A stretch of DNA of 64,000 bases from NCBI GenBank assembly GCA_003586115.2, contig QVOM02000023.1, positions 8,385,474 through 8,449,473 of the forward strand. Direction: 5' to 3'. This stretch comes from Salvator merianae (Eukaryota; Chordata; Lepidosauria; Squamata; Teiidae). Numbering within the stretch: the first letter of the stretch is position 1; each line of letters starts with the position of its first letter. Below, in pieces: positions 34,601 to 47,895 of the stretch. Under the pieces are notes generated by a model. That model saw only the letters and a program-made list of their open reading frames with translations, did not search any database and was not told the origin of the DNA. A program made the translations under genes and the position numbers.

Positions 34601-37600
34601 AAAACATCAACAGAGACCAAGGGAAGAGACACTTCTTGCGGAAGTGTCCCATGAGAAGTCATCCGGAAGCCAATGAGAGCTTGAAAATTCTAAACGCATG
34701 TTGTCTTTGTTTCAAATTCTTACCTGATTAAACCTCCTCGTAAAGGCAACAACATTAGGGGCAAGGATGTGTTTTTCTTTCTTATTCCATCCACAGCTTG
34801 CTAGTTCCTATAAAAGGCAACACAAGATTGTTTTTAAAAGCCTTCCGTCGTACCATTTGGTTTATTAAATGTTGAAAGCTGCTTTCATAAAGAACACTTT
34901 TTAAAGAGTTCTGAATTTCAGAGGAGCTGAACTAGAAATTGGTACCTGCAGAAATCTAAGTCCTTCCCGCACTGGGCCTTATTCCAGGATATATCCCAGA
35001 ATGAGACCCAGGGCAGAAAGAGTCCTGGTCATTGCTATTCAAGGTACCAGAGTTCTTCAGTTTTTTGTTTACTTGTGACAGAGATACCCTTCTAAAGCCA
35101 ACTAACAAGCTGTATAGCACGAGAAGAACCTAAGACTTAAACACATCATGAATCAGACCATTAGATAACTAACTTTGATCCACAGCAAGAGTTAAGCAAC
35201 AGGAAAAACCCCAATGAATTCAGAGATGGGTATGCAGACATTCACAGTGGTCCCTCTCTTATGTGGCAACCTGGGTCTAGGACCATCTTTAAAATGTGAG
35301 CTGACTTTTCTGCTGGACACGGATTGACTGATTTTCATAATTACTTTAAAAAGAACACATTTCCCATTCTTGATACAGGTTTAGTTTTGCAACACAGCTA
35401 CGTAACAGTTCTTGCTGGTTTAGTGGACACCACAAAACACCCATTCTGTGATCCACTTCCATTTTATTTACGTAGGGAAATTTATCCCCTCATGAATTGG
35501 GGCTTTATCTGGAAATTAAGTAGGAAACCAGAAGGGAAGGGATTTGGCCAGTTAAAACATATTTCCCCCCCAAACTGTCAATATATGTAGCACTCAACTC
35601 AAGTAAGTTTAAATAGGCAAATGAGACTGATGATGTTTGCTGGATTTAGATTGAAAGACGTCCAGTGAAAGCAAGGCCAAAACACATAAAACTTAATATA
35701 ATTAAGTGAAAGGTGCTTTAATGAAGAACCATATAAGGGTAGGCAGCGAGACCCCTCCAGCCAAGACTGATGGACAAGGTTTCCCGGCCGCACCTAACGT
35801 GGTCAGTAGTTGCACACTTCAACTTCTAGGGGATAACACACTAGCTACCCCTAAACTAGTTACACTGTAGAATCAAAATGTCCAAGGTTTTACTATTATT
35901 TCTTTGGGAGAGATGGAAAAATCCTCAAATTTGCCTTGGACAGTTTATCACAGTACTGTCAGAGCAATGACTGTTGTTATTCAGTTTCCAGGGCTGAAAT
36001 ACTTCAGCTCATCTCTACCTCAAGGTAATAGGTCTTTCTCTACAATGCTGTCAAACTCTCCCAAGGTAGAAAGACACAGAGGAGAAATGGCAGAGAAACC
36101 CAGGATAAAGTTTCTAAACTGTATTCATCAGTTCCAGTTTTGGAAGAATGCAGCAAGTATTCTGGAAGACTGGAGCAACTGCTTATCTAATTCAACAACT
36201 GTCCTAACAAAGAGCTCTCAAACTGCGAGCAAAACATCTCAGATATGTTTAGTTGCTTTTGTTTTAAGTTTGGACTATGAGAAATACACAGTATAAGAAA
36301 AACAGTATGGGTGTGCAGCTGGGTGGGTGTCCAACTCTCTCAGTTTGTCAGGGCTGCAAAAGCTGAAATGAGTTAATTTGACTATCCAGCTCTTCTAGCA
36401 CTCTTCTCTTTGGTGATATAATGTTTCCTTAATATGAATTCTCTACCAGAGACCTTACACCCCAGTAGACGGTACCAGCCAGAGTGGCAGAATTCTGCCA
36501 AAGATCAGACGCCTACAAACTGTGCTGTGAAGAATGGGGGGAAATCACTTCCTGTCTCCGCCCACCCTTCTGAATGCCAGTTAACAGCATGTCTTTGCTA
36601 TTAATAAGGCTACAGTTCACACCTGTCAAGGCTCATGCATTCCCTATGTGACAAACAGACGTCTGGCACCCAAAGAGCCTGGAAAACATTTGTTCATGTA
36701 GCACATGGCATTAGAAATCTCAGCTATGCATTAGAGCAGGAGTAAAATCAGACAGGATGGCATGGAATTAAAATAGTAAAAGAGCATGTAAATATTGTAA
36801 ATATTGTAAATAATCTACTTATTGTCAATATCAATAAGTAGAGTTTTAGACTGTAACCTTGAGGGCAGAGACTTACGTGGCTCTGAGAGCCATTTTAGTT
36901 TTAAGGGTGGGATTAAAATGTTCTGAATGAACAAATGAATGAATGAATGAATGAATGAATCCATTACAGGACGATAAATACTTTTGCACCTGGAAAACTC
37001 TTCTGAAGTTTAATTTTTAACTGCCACCAGCAGATTTTACCAGTAAAGGCTTAGAGCATATGCATTTTTCACACATGTTGGCTAATTGCCATTGACACTA
37101 CACTGGATAAGATGAAGTTCTTCATTATAGGTTATTCCCAATGAATTTTCAGAAAGAAAGCATTGATTCTTTGGAAACAGATTATTCAGACTCATTAATA
37201 AAACCATGGCACAGGTATGACGTATCATAAATGCCTCTTATCATGCAACAAGGAATTGACTTAAGGTGCATACCATGGTTTTCTTTTCGTGTAGTTGATA
37301 AACGGCGACTTCCCTTGCTTAAAGTGATTCAGCAACCTTTTAATAATGTGATATTGTTTCTGAAGGCCTTTGATTTAAGGCCAGGAAGGAGTCTAACCAG
37401 GAAGAAAGGGGATGTTGCAGCGTGATCCGTGGAGGCAATGGGTACGATGGGGAAGGGAAGAGAGGTCAGAGTGCAAATGAGGACATTTGCAAAGCTTTCA
37501 ATAAACTCATTTGCTGGTTCATAGAGCGGGCCAGCCAGTTCTAGATTTGCGATCAAACAGTTTGACCCCTGACCAGCTCATGTTCATTATGAACCAAACT

Positions 37601-40600
37601 GGCCAATCCGAGTTTGAGCACATCCCTACTTCGGGCTTAGATCTGGGTTTTGTTTTAAAAAATGATTCTCCTGGTGCCATTTTTCGAGTCCACATTCTCA
37701 TGGAAAACCCAGCTTGAAACTGGATAATGCGCTGTTCATACTGTGGCAGGGGTCTCTGGCATGAAAATCAGCTTCTCATTTGATACCTCCAAAGACGGCA
37801 CAGCAATGCATTTCCTATGCTGACTTTAGGGGTTCGCATTTGTTTGCCCCTATGGTACTGAAATTCTTGCCCTTTGGTACTGAAATTCAAGACGGCTGTA
37901 AAATGTGTTCTTTCACTAATGCCTTTGCATAGGGGAAGTCTGGTGCTTAATCCTGTACCCTTTGTACATCTATTCATCTATTTTTATACAGTAATTTATA
38001 AGTTCTTCTTTGTAAACACACACAGAACGTCAACGCATAATTACTTCCACACCAGTCTACTTGCAAATAAAGTAGTGTTTAAACTGAGTTTTGCTGATGC
38101 TTTTGGTTAAAATTTTACGAAGTATAAATCACAGGCACTTTAAAGTCAACAAAAGAATTCAACATGAAAAGGCTACTGAAAATTTAACTTAAGCTGAATT
38201 TGCAGAGGCATTTGCTTTTACTATGTCTCGCCATATATTTTAGAAGTGGAATCTATCTGTGCTATCCTTTTCCTATTTAGAAGGGAAAACGTTCAAGCTG
38301 TTATGTAAATGTACCAACATACTTCTGAGTTATAGACTTATTTAAAAAGGAGAGAGTAAAAAGTGTCAGCCAGCACCACAATACCATATGTGAAAACCAG
38401 CTGGCCCATTACATAACCCAGCTTGCAAGAGAGCTAGAAATTATTGTGTAAAATGTTCCATCCAGAATCTCTCCGGGCATCCAGCACTGAAAACAAATTC
38501 ATCTTAAAAGACACCATTAAATATGTAAACTATGCCAAAACACGACATAGGAAAGTGAGGAATCACGCTTGCCCTGTGTTGAGAAGCTATGGAATTACCT
38601 ACACCAAGCAGCATTTGAAATTAGAGATGCATATGAATCGAAATTCAGTGGTTCGGTTTGAATCAAAGCAAGCTATCCTTGATTTGAGTTCACTTTGAAC
38701 CAGATTTCTTTTCGAAGAAGCGAATCACCTACAAACCACTTTGGTTTGCTTGTTTCGTTACATTATCCCTTGGTCCGGGTTCACTTTGAACCAGGGTTTT
38801 TGAATGAGAGGTGGTTCAGTTTGCATGCAAACCATGCAAATACTCCAGTTCACGGCGAACCACAAACAAATCGAACCAGTTTGGCGTATCTCTATTTAAA
38901 ATGCAATGTGAGATATAGCAAATTGCACCTATCTTTATTTGAACCACTCTCCTAAGAATTTTCTCAACCTAGGAAAAAGAAGCAGAGGTATAAAATAAAA
39001 AGGGGGAACCTCAAGTGGAAGAAGAAATGGCTACAATCAAGGACATTGGAGGAAATCAATGCATTATTTCTCTTGTGTGTGGTTATAACATGCAGCAAAC
39101 AATTCTTGAAGTATCGTACCTTCGCAAAATGTGTAGAAGGTACAACAGCTGTGGAAACAACTTTTAAATCCTGACTGGTTGGATTTCCCTTGTTTCCTCT
39201 TAAAAGATGTGGAAATGTCTGCACAAATCATTCCAGTTACACTAAACTAAACTGAATGATTAATAGAAATACTTTAGTAGCCCAAAAATAAACACGAAGC
39301 TGCCAAATCCACTTCCCGAGCTCGGTGTTTTAATTCTCAGTAATTAGGCACTGTTTGTACAAATGTTAAAAAAGCTCACAGCGTAATTTCTGAAAAAAAT
39401 TAAAATGAACGTGGATTAGGAATTAGGAATGCTTATTAAATAGGAAGCTGGACAGATATAATGGCCCCTTTGGATGCCACGGTTCCATAAAGATGCTACA
39501 CACAAAGAATATTTTAAATATTTAAGTTAGTTACAGCAATAGATTACATGACTGTATCTATCCTGTTTTCTAATAACATGTAGTAATGCAATTGATTTAC
39601 ACAGGATTTACTGAACTGCTAGTGGGCTCCAAAACATGAGCCTTTATCCTGTGGATGGCCCAGGCAGCCACAAACTTTGCTGTTAAGCAACAGTTCATTT
39701 TCTTATTTTAAAAGAAACATACTTGACGATCTACAAACATACGGCACTCATTAACATGAGTGAAACATCCAACACTTTTCTCTGTCCTCTGGAATGCCTC
39801 TACGTTCAAGTGCTGGCTAAAACTAACTTCAGAAAAGGTCAAGCACCACACTGAGGACTGATCATTTTTGAGTTATCCTGAAATATTATGGCGTGAGCCC
39901 AGTGAGAAACACCAACAACTGGTTTCTAACCAACTAATGACATTAGTGTTCTTTCAGCTGGGGCCAACTTGATAGGCTGTATTTGCCATTTATTAACAGG
40001 CCTGATCTACTGCTGGTCTTCATCACTGACATTCATAGGCTTTTTTTGTACATTACTCTATGTCAATTTGGGAAAAAAAGAAAGCTAAGAACAAGCATGA
40101 CAGGGTTCTCAACTTACTGCACAAGAAAATGAGTGCGTGATCCAAGGGACTGATTGTACCGTCTACTGCCATATGCTGAAACTAGATTCATGAACTCCCT
40201 TTAAAAACTGAGCACAGCTGACTGGGCTATACCTTGTCTGTTTGTCAGATGAAAGCAAAATAAAATAAGCCATGGCACACAAGTAGAAGATGTGAAGCAT
40301 GTTTTGTGGTTCAGGACAAATGGATCAGAAATGGGAGTGTCACCTTTACCAGTAATTCAAACATTCTAGAAATTTATTTGTTTGCATTTTTAACCCGCCC
40401 TACACCTGAAGGTCTCAGGGCGGGTTACAGAAATAAAAACAAAATATAAAATGGACACAGCAAATACAATAACAGTGCCTGAATGTGGGGACAACCATAA
40501 TAAAGATCCAGTAGGAAGTCATATTCTTCCCCACAATAAAATCCAGAAGTTAAGCGCTACTGAGAGCTTTTGTAACATAATCGTGCTGTCCATTAAAGTG

Positions 40601-43600
40601 ATGAAAGTGAAGATACACAGTGGGGTCCTTCCATCTGCAACATTTTCCAGGCACAGTTAGTTTTGAGAGCTCTACCGAATTCTCTTTTGTGTTTCATGAA
40701 GGTGTTGTGGGTGAACTCCATCATATATTCAGATTTATTTAACATGCAGCAAGACAACACTATCCCTGAGGCTCTATCTTTGGTCCACAGGAGCTAGACA
40801 AATTCTTCTCACTGCTGGATTTCAATGTTTCCACTGCTGTGGTTTTGCTCAATAAGATGTGATTTCCCTCTCTTAACACAGCCCTAGAATTTTCTTATAT
40901 ACAGTTTGAACACGCAGGGACCCATTGTATATTAGAAGCAGGGAACCATGGGGGAACCACGGGGGAACCACGGGGGGGACCACGGGGGGGACCACGAAGG
41001 TGCTGCTCAGTGCTCCCCCCAAAAAGTGATAGGAGATGATGGGGGGCTCACCCCCCCCCCGCAGTTCCATGCCACTGTTTTGAGAACATGGGGGTAGACG
41101 GAAGGGGGCAGAAATGTGCAGGGTGGCACAGGTTTGTAAGTGTTCTGCATCATCCGTGCCTACCAGTAATATCAACACAGCAAGGAGCCGATCTGGGTGG
41201 TCCTACTGCGGACAAGCGGAGCGGGAGAAGAGTTAATAAGGTTCAGCTCTCTACCACTGTTATCATTTTATGAAGACAGGCAGAATGTTGAAAACTAATT
41301 GAGAGGACTAATTCATTTCAGAACGCAGATGCAACCTCATCAACTGCAAACTAATTGGCTTTAGGACACATGCTATACATTCAAGTACAGATGTAAGCAA
41401 TTATATATGTCAGAAGTATGACTGCATTCATCAGATATGTCTTGATAAAATTAGTCACTTTTTGTGTTCGTAAGGGGAAAAGACAGCTATATATTACAAC
41501 ATTTGCAATGCTCAAAAGTTTTCCTTGCCTTCTGCCAAGTTTTAACTGCATGTCCACATGGTTTCCTAGAAGGCCTCTATCTTTAACACTCTGGCTTCTA
41601 AAACAGAAGATTCAGACAAATTCACAGTTTTCCTCAAATGACATTTCTATCAGCAGCTGCTGGTCAAGATTAATACACAAACTTGAAGCCCTGTTCATTG
41701 ATCTGGCCAGCTCAGATGAATCAGGACAAAACTGAATGTCCTCACAATCGAACATTCAATAGCTGGGGGAAGGCGGTCGATGAAACATCTGTAATTGGAA
41801 GATTCTGAAAAGGACTCAAAACGCACAGTGACAGGGTAGCTAGTGGCAGCCAAAAGGTTTAGGCCAGTGACCACATTTCACCCCGCGAAGATCTGTGAAT
41901 CTTTTATTTAAAAAAAGATCCTGAATTTTGCTCAAAAAGCAGCAGCAGCCATGCCTCTCATGAAAGTGGGGCAAGGGACCACGGGGGACAGAGACTGTAA
42001 TGATAAGAGAAGTTGCCAGATGTTTTTCACTACTGTCACCATGTCAAGAGACTCAACCAGAGCCTACTTTGAATAATCACCATCACTTCCACCTCCACAG
42101 ACCCCTCAAGAGGTCCGTCTGAGGCTTCAGGAGCAGCAGAAGTGATTTCTTAACGGAAGAACATCTGTTTTGCATCAAGTAGGCATTTTACAAATACGGT
42201 TACACCTCAATTTACATGGAGTTACTTTCTGCAAAAATACAAAAAAAAAAAAATGACGTGTTTATGGAAACTCTATAAATCAAGCAACTCACTAACATGT
42301 AACTACCAGGATTTAGCTCCACTGGTTGCTCCTCAACCCCTCCCCATACTGGTGCTCCGAGCATGGGAAGCGTTATTGGCTGAAGTCTGAGCAATGAAAG
42401 ACTGGGGCTTCCTCTCAGGGGTCTTGGCCGTGGCCCCACGGGTCCGGAGGGAAGGCCGGTCCCCTCTTTCATTGTGATTCCAAAACAGCGATGCCCCAAC
42501 GCTCTGCAGGGTGTGGGAGCACCAAAGCAACCCTCCCAACCTGTTACAGGCATGGACCAAGGCCCCAGCTGCAGTGCAGAACCTACTGCCCTGGAGGAGG
42601 GCTGAGTCAGTCCCAGAGGAAACTTCAGGCGTGGCATGAACCTCCGAAAAGGGGGAAGCCGCTTTAGGTGCCATTTCCTTCCTGGGAAGTGTGCTGAGAC
42701 TTCCTGAAGAAAGCGGAAGTGGACGCTGCTCCAGGTATTCTTCTGTGACTCCAGTTCCAAACTGATGGCATATCCCGCGCTCCGTGAGGTGTGGAAGCTC
42801 CCAGAGCATCTCTCGTGAGCAAGCAGCTTTTCACTTGAGAAGCAGAGGGAGGAGTTCCAGACCTCTCTAATGGAAGTGGCAGGCTTTGCAAGTGAAGGCA
42901 AAATGAGAATCTGCAAAACGAAATTTGCAGACCAGGTGACACCAGATAAACAGGCCTGTGTAAACTGAAGGGGTGGAGGGTTGTCACAATCTGTCGAACA
43001 CACAATCGCAAACTTTTGAGACACGGACAAAGAAAGCGGGTATGTTGCAATGTACAACGTTTCAAAGGAACGTTAAAAGCTGCTGCTTTTTAAAATAGCG
43101 CTTCCTCCTGCTTGTTCAGACTGCTAAGAACTTAGGACAAACATACCCTTGGGATTCTCCCTTCCTCTTCTTAAAACAAAAGAACCTCAGCAGCCACGAG
43201 CAACAGCACAAAGGGAGATGAAGGGAACGCTTCCTCTGTTCCCCATTTCCTTGCTTGAATCATACAAATTCCTATTTTTAGCCAATAATCTGGTGCAGCT
43301 TGCTGTAAAGCTGAAAGGTGATTTATCAATGTGAGCTTTTGGATGCTTATTTTATAGCAGTAACATCCTGCCTGTGTCTCCTGCATCTAGGCATCCATTC
43401 TAGATAAGAACATAAGAGGAGCCCTGCTGGATCAGGCTACAGCCCACCTAGTCCAGCATCCTGTCTCTCAGGGTGGCCCACCATTTAAGAAGACGAAGAA
43501 AACTTCACCTGCTCTCGATTCCCTGAAAATGGCCTTCAGAGGCATCCTGCCTGTCTCTCCAACCTGGAGGCAGTAGCTGGGCATCCATTCTAGCAGCCAT

Positions 43601-44536
43601 TGATACACTTGACCTGCATGAATCTGTCCAATCCATTCTTAAAGCCATCCAGGCTGGTTTCTGTCACCACCTCTTCTGTTGTAAATTCCACAGACAAATG
43701 ACTCTCAGGGTGAAAAAATACTTCCCCTTGTCGGTCCTAATTCTCTTGCTCATCAGCATTATAAAGTGTCCCTTGGTTCTAGGGTTGTGCAAGAGAAAAA
43801 TATTTTCTCTGTCCATTTTTTCCACACCATGCATGATTTTATATACTTCAATCAGGTCACCTCTTAAATGCCATTTAAAATTTAAAACCCAAACACAATT
43901 GCAGAAGATATCACTGAGTCATAAACAGAATTAAAAGCAAAATTAGAAAGAAAACACAGCATATCTGGTTGTGTAGACGATTCTTAAATGAATGATCCTT
44001 ATCAAGCCCTGAAATTATGTACCACAATGGTTGCCACTCAGAATTTGACAATGCTGCATGTTAAGTGGGGCATCTTATCTTGAAGGAGGCAGGTTGCATA
44101 AAACTTGTCAGAATGCCCAGCAAATTTTGTCAAGAGGGGGGAAATAAGATAGTCATGACTTTCTTTAAAAACAAACAAACAACAAGACAAAACTTGATGT
44201 ATCATTTCTAAACAGGAGGTTCTCTGAATCATAGGAACTCTGGTAAAACTCCCGCTAAAAGGGGGGAGCTACTATTTGCTAGATGTATTTCTTAAAGACA
44301 TCACCCCAAGTCATGAGACCATGAATATGATGAATGTAATATGAAAAATGTAGCAACAAAAAGAAATTAGATTCCTTGAAGGCGGAATACCATCAAATAA
44401 TAAAATGTTATGTGTGTCTTCTATCAAGCACATCAGATGCACACAGTAGTTAACTAATTGCATTTGTGTGACTTGTTACAGCAATAGTAGTCACAACAGT
44501 CAGTTCATAGCAATCATAGTCAACCAAGCCTTCAAA

Positions 44537-44571
<35 letters not shown>

Positions 44572-47500
44572 TAGAATCTTCCCCTGTTACTCACACAAGG
44601 TTGGTGAATTATGACTTCCTTAATGCAATACACTTTTCACAGCACAGTTTCGCCTATATGTGGTTGGTAAAATGCTTACTTCTGTGCAATCTTGGAAACT
44701 TTCAGTAATACAATCTGACCTCTTGGGCATCATTGGTTTACACTAGTATATTGGGCCTGGACTTCACAGGGCCATTTACTTGTAAGAGTCCTGATCTTTC
44801 TTCAACACTATCATTCAGGTATAGGTGCTTGACTGTAAAGTACAATGCTAGATATACTAAATATATTTTCAGAATTTTGTTGCATTACGAACAACTCACT
44901 TCTCTTGAAATACTAAAACATGCAATGAAATTAATTTTGTCTTTAAAAATTGCAAGCATCTACAGTTACTACGAAGACACATACCTCTGGCTGTATAGCT
45001 TTAAACACTGGCATATCCATGAGCGTAATCTGACTCTATAGAAAAGTTGAAAGAAAACAAATGAGTTTCAGTTAGATACTTTTAAAACTTTGTTTTGAAT
45101 CTATTGCTTTTGAACAGCAGGCATAATAAAAACAATTAATATCCATTTTGTAGCATCCTCATGCATTGCATGGGAAGACCACGGGATTTTCAAGTTCTTC
45201 TCTTAAGTTAGGGGCCATTTGGGGTTTTCTATATGTGGGTCCATATGCTACTGCCGCAGTATATTTTTTCCTAGTAGCAAGTACCATTTGAATAAAGGCG
45301 AAGGAGCTGAAAAAAGTATGGAATGCCATGCCTGGCATCAGATAATACACTATTTACATGGGGGAAAAGATTGATATGGTGGCATCAGAAACACTGGACA
45401 GATGACTTTTCAGTGCAGGACCCTGATCTAAAGTACAGATCTTTATTATTTCAATAAGGTGCACCCCATAACTACTTGTATAGTGCACTGGCTATTTTTG
45501 TTGACTTTTTTTTACATCAAAACCATCATGGCACAAATACATAGATTGAAACTCCTGTAATGACACATTCACGTCAGGCCCTGGAAATCACCATTCAATC
45601 AGAGTCCGAAGCTGTATCCACAAATGTATCCTGTGGCAGTGATGGGATCTCCTCTAAAGCTTTATAAAAATCTGTGTCATCCTGTCTTTGCGTCACAGCA
45701 ATTCTAATAGCCCAAAATGTGCAGCTTTTACAGTACTATTTACAGACACTAGTGCCAACTTCAATCTGTTAGTGAATCAAAGGAATGGATGTCTTGTCGT
45801 AACCATGAAAAGCCACCCTATAGATTCAGGCATTTGTTCCACACTTACACCAAAAGTGTAGGCATGTCATTTTCACAATTCAGCCCAGGGCAACAGATAT
45901 AATCTGAGATTTAAAGGCAGCATCAGAAACTCCCGTGAGGATGTATTTTGAAATAACGTCTTATGTCTTTTTCTGTGATCAGAAACAACAGCTTGATGTC
46001 TGGCATCCCTTATACTTTCTAGGATTCTCAGGTAGTGTACCCCCCCAGGCCAAAAATGTATCCCCACCTCCGTCAAGCGTATCCTCCAAGGCCAAATCTG
46101 TAGGAGGCCCTGGCTACAGTCCAGAAAGAGCATAACTGAAAAAGGGTGACATGTGTGCATAAATTCTTGACATGATCAAGAAAAGCCTCCAGAAAATTTG
46201 TTGAAAGCCAATCTGGTATAGAAACATGACCGATAATGTTTTAAAGTCAGACTAATATGATACGCATCAATAGGACCCCTAAGTACTTTACTTACTGCAA
46301 ATTCCTCTGGAGTCACTTTCAACACATCAAATACCACCGCATCATAGCTTTTATGGGCATAATCTGAACTCCTTCCTTCCAGAGAGTCAGAACTGCTACT
46401 GCCCTAAGGAAAGAGGAGGACATGGATTTATGCAGAAAAAGAGGTTTGCGGAACAACATTGTACTTGCAAGAAAAGCCAATCCAATCCTAACAGTTTGCT
46501 GTTTTTCCTACAGCTGTTATTATTATTATTATTATACTTTACTTACTGCAAATTCCTCTGGAGTCACTTTCAACACATCAAATACCACCGCATCATAGCT
46601 TTTATGGGCATAATCTGAACTCCTTCCTTCCAGAGAGTCAGAACTGCTACTGCCCTAAGGAAAGAGGAGGACATGGATTTATGCAGAAAAAGAGGTTTGC
46701 GGAACAACATTGTACTTGCAAGAAAAGCCAATCCAATCCTAACAGTTTGCTGTTTTTCCTACAGCTGTTATTATTATTATTATTATTATTCAAACCTTCA
46801 AGGCCATTATTATGAACTACTACAGGTTAAGAAAGAAGAAAAATATCTAGATATAAGATTAGAATCATGCTCCAAGGTGGTTTTATTTTATTTTACAATA
46901 ATAGCTCTTAAAGCCTGTTTCAAGAGGTCCTAAACACTTGAGTAAGAAGACAACATACTCATCACCTTCCATGCCTCTGAGGATGGCAGAGTAGCATTGT
47001 CCCTGTCCCTCTTTGAAGGACATCCATCAGGATGATCAAGGCAGTCTCATATTATTATTATTATTATTCAAACCTTCAAGGCCATTATTATGAACTACTA
47101 CAGGTTAAGAAAGAAGAAAAATATCTAGATATAAGATTAGAATCATGCTCCAAGGTGGTTTTATTTTATTTTACAATAATAGCTCTTAAAGCCTGTTTCA
47201 AGAGGTCCTAAACACTTGAGTAAGAAGACAACATACTCATCACCTTCCATGCCTCTGAGGATGGCAGAGTAGCATTGTCCCTGTCCCTCTTTGAAGGACA
47301 TCCATCAGGATGATCAAGGCAGTCTCACATATATAATTTTACCTCGGTTGGCTTAACTCATTCCTTTCAGTAGAACTTAAGAATGGAAACCAAGCCAGCC
47401 ATGCTCACGCTCTGCTTCAGTACACCTAGTTTAGAGCTCCAAAGACTCACATTCCTGAAAGGAGGAATATGACAAACCAGGTCTGAAAGCTCCAGATTCA

Positions 47501-47860
47501 CAAAAATCCATTTTTATTTTAATATTAAAAATTATTTTGCACTCTTACAAACCTTCTTCTGCTTTAAAATACAAGCATTAGATAGTGTTAAATCTGAAGA
47601 TAGTGGAAACCAGATTTAATCAGGGGAAAACGTAAATACTCTACTATTTCCAACCAGCAAGACATTAAATGCTAGTAACTACCTCATATGTAAAAACAAC
47701 AGTAGGGTTTTTTAAACTAATTTCTAGCCTGCAAGTCTGGACACCATGTGTTCTTAAGTCCCTGCATACCCTCTTTTCTGCAACAGATCTCACAACTATG
47801 ACAAAACTGGACAGAACATTCCCCAGTGACAGAGCTATGGATCTCATCCTCCCTCAAAGA

Positions 47861-47895
<35 letters not shown>

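Larger units (their letters stand above)
34808..44984 (-). other. RALGPS1: RALGPS1 intron, 10.2 kb
   Basis: No exon was recognised. Contents: (GAAT)n with a CR1-like tail (36840-36960), GGTTCG-type repeats (37540-37634, 38623-38893), a CR1-like fragment (40365-40460), a G-quadruplex-type tract (40950-40990), a GC-richer segment with overlapping open frames (42212-43057), a near full-length dispersed repeat (43405-43872) and an (ATAG)n run. Confidence 0.85.
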
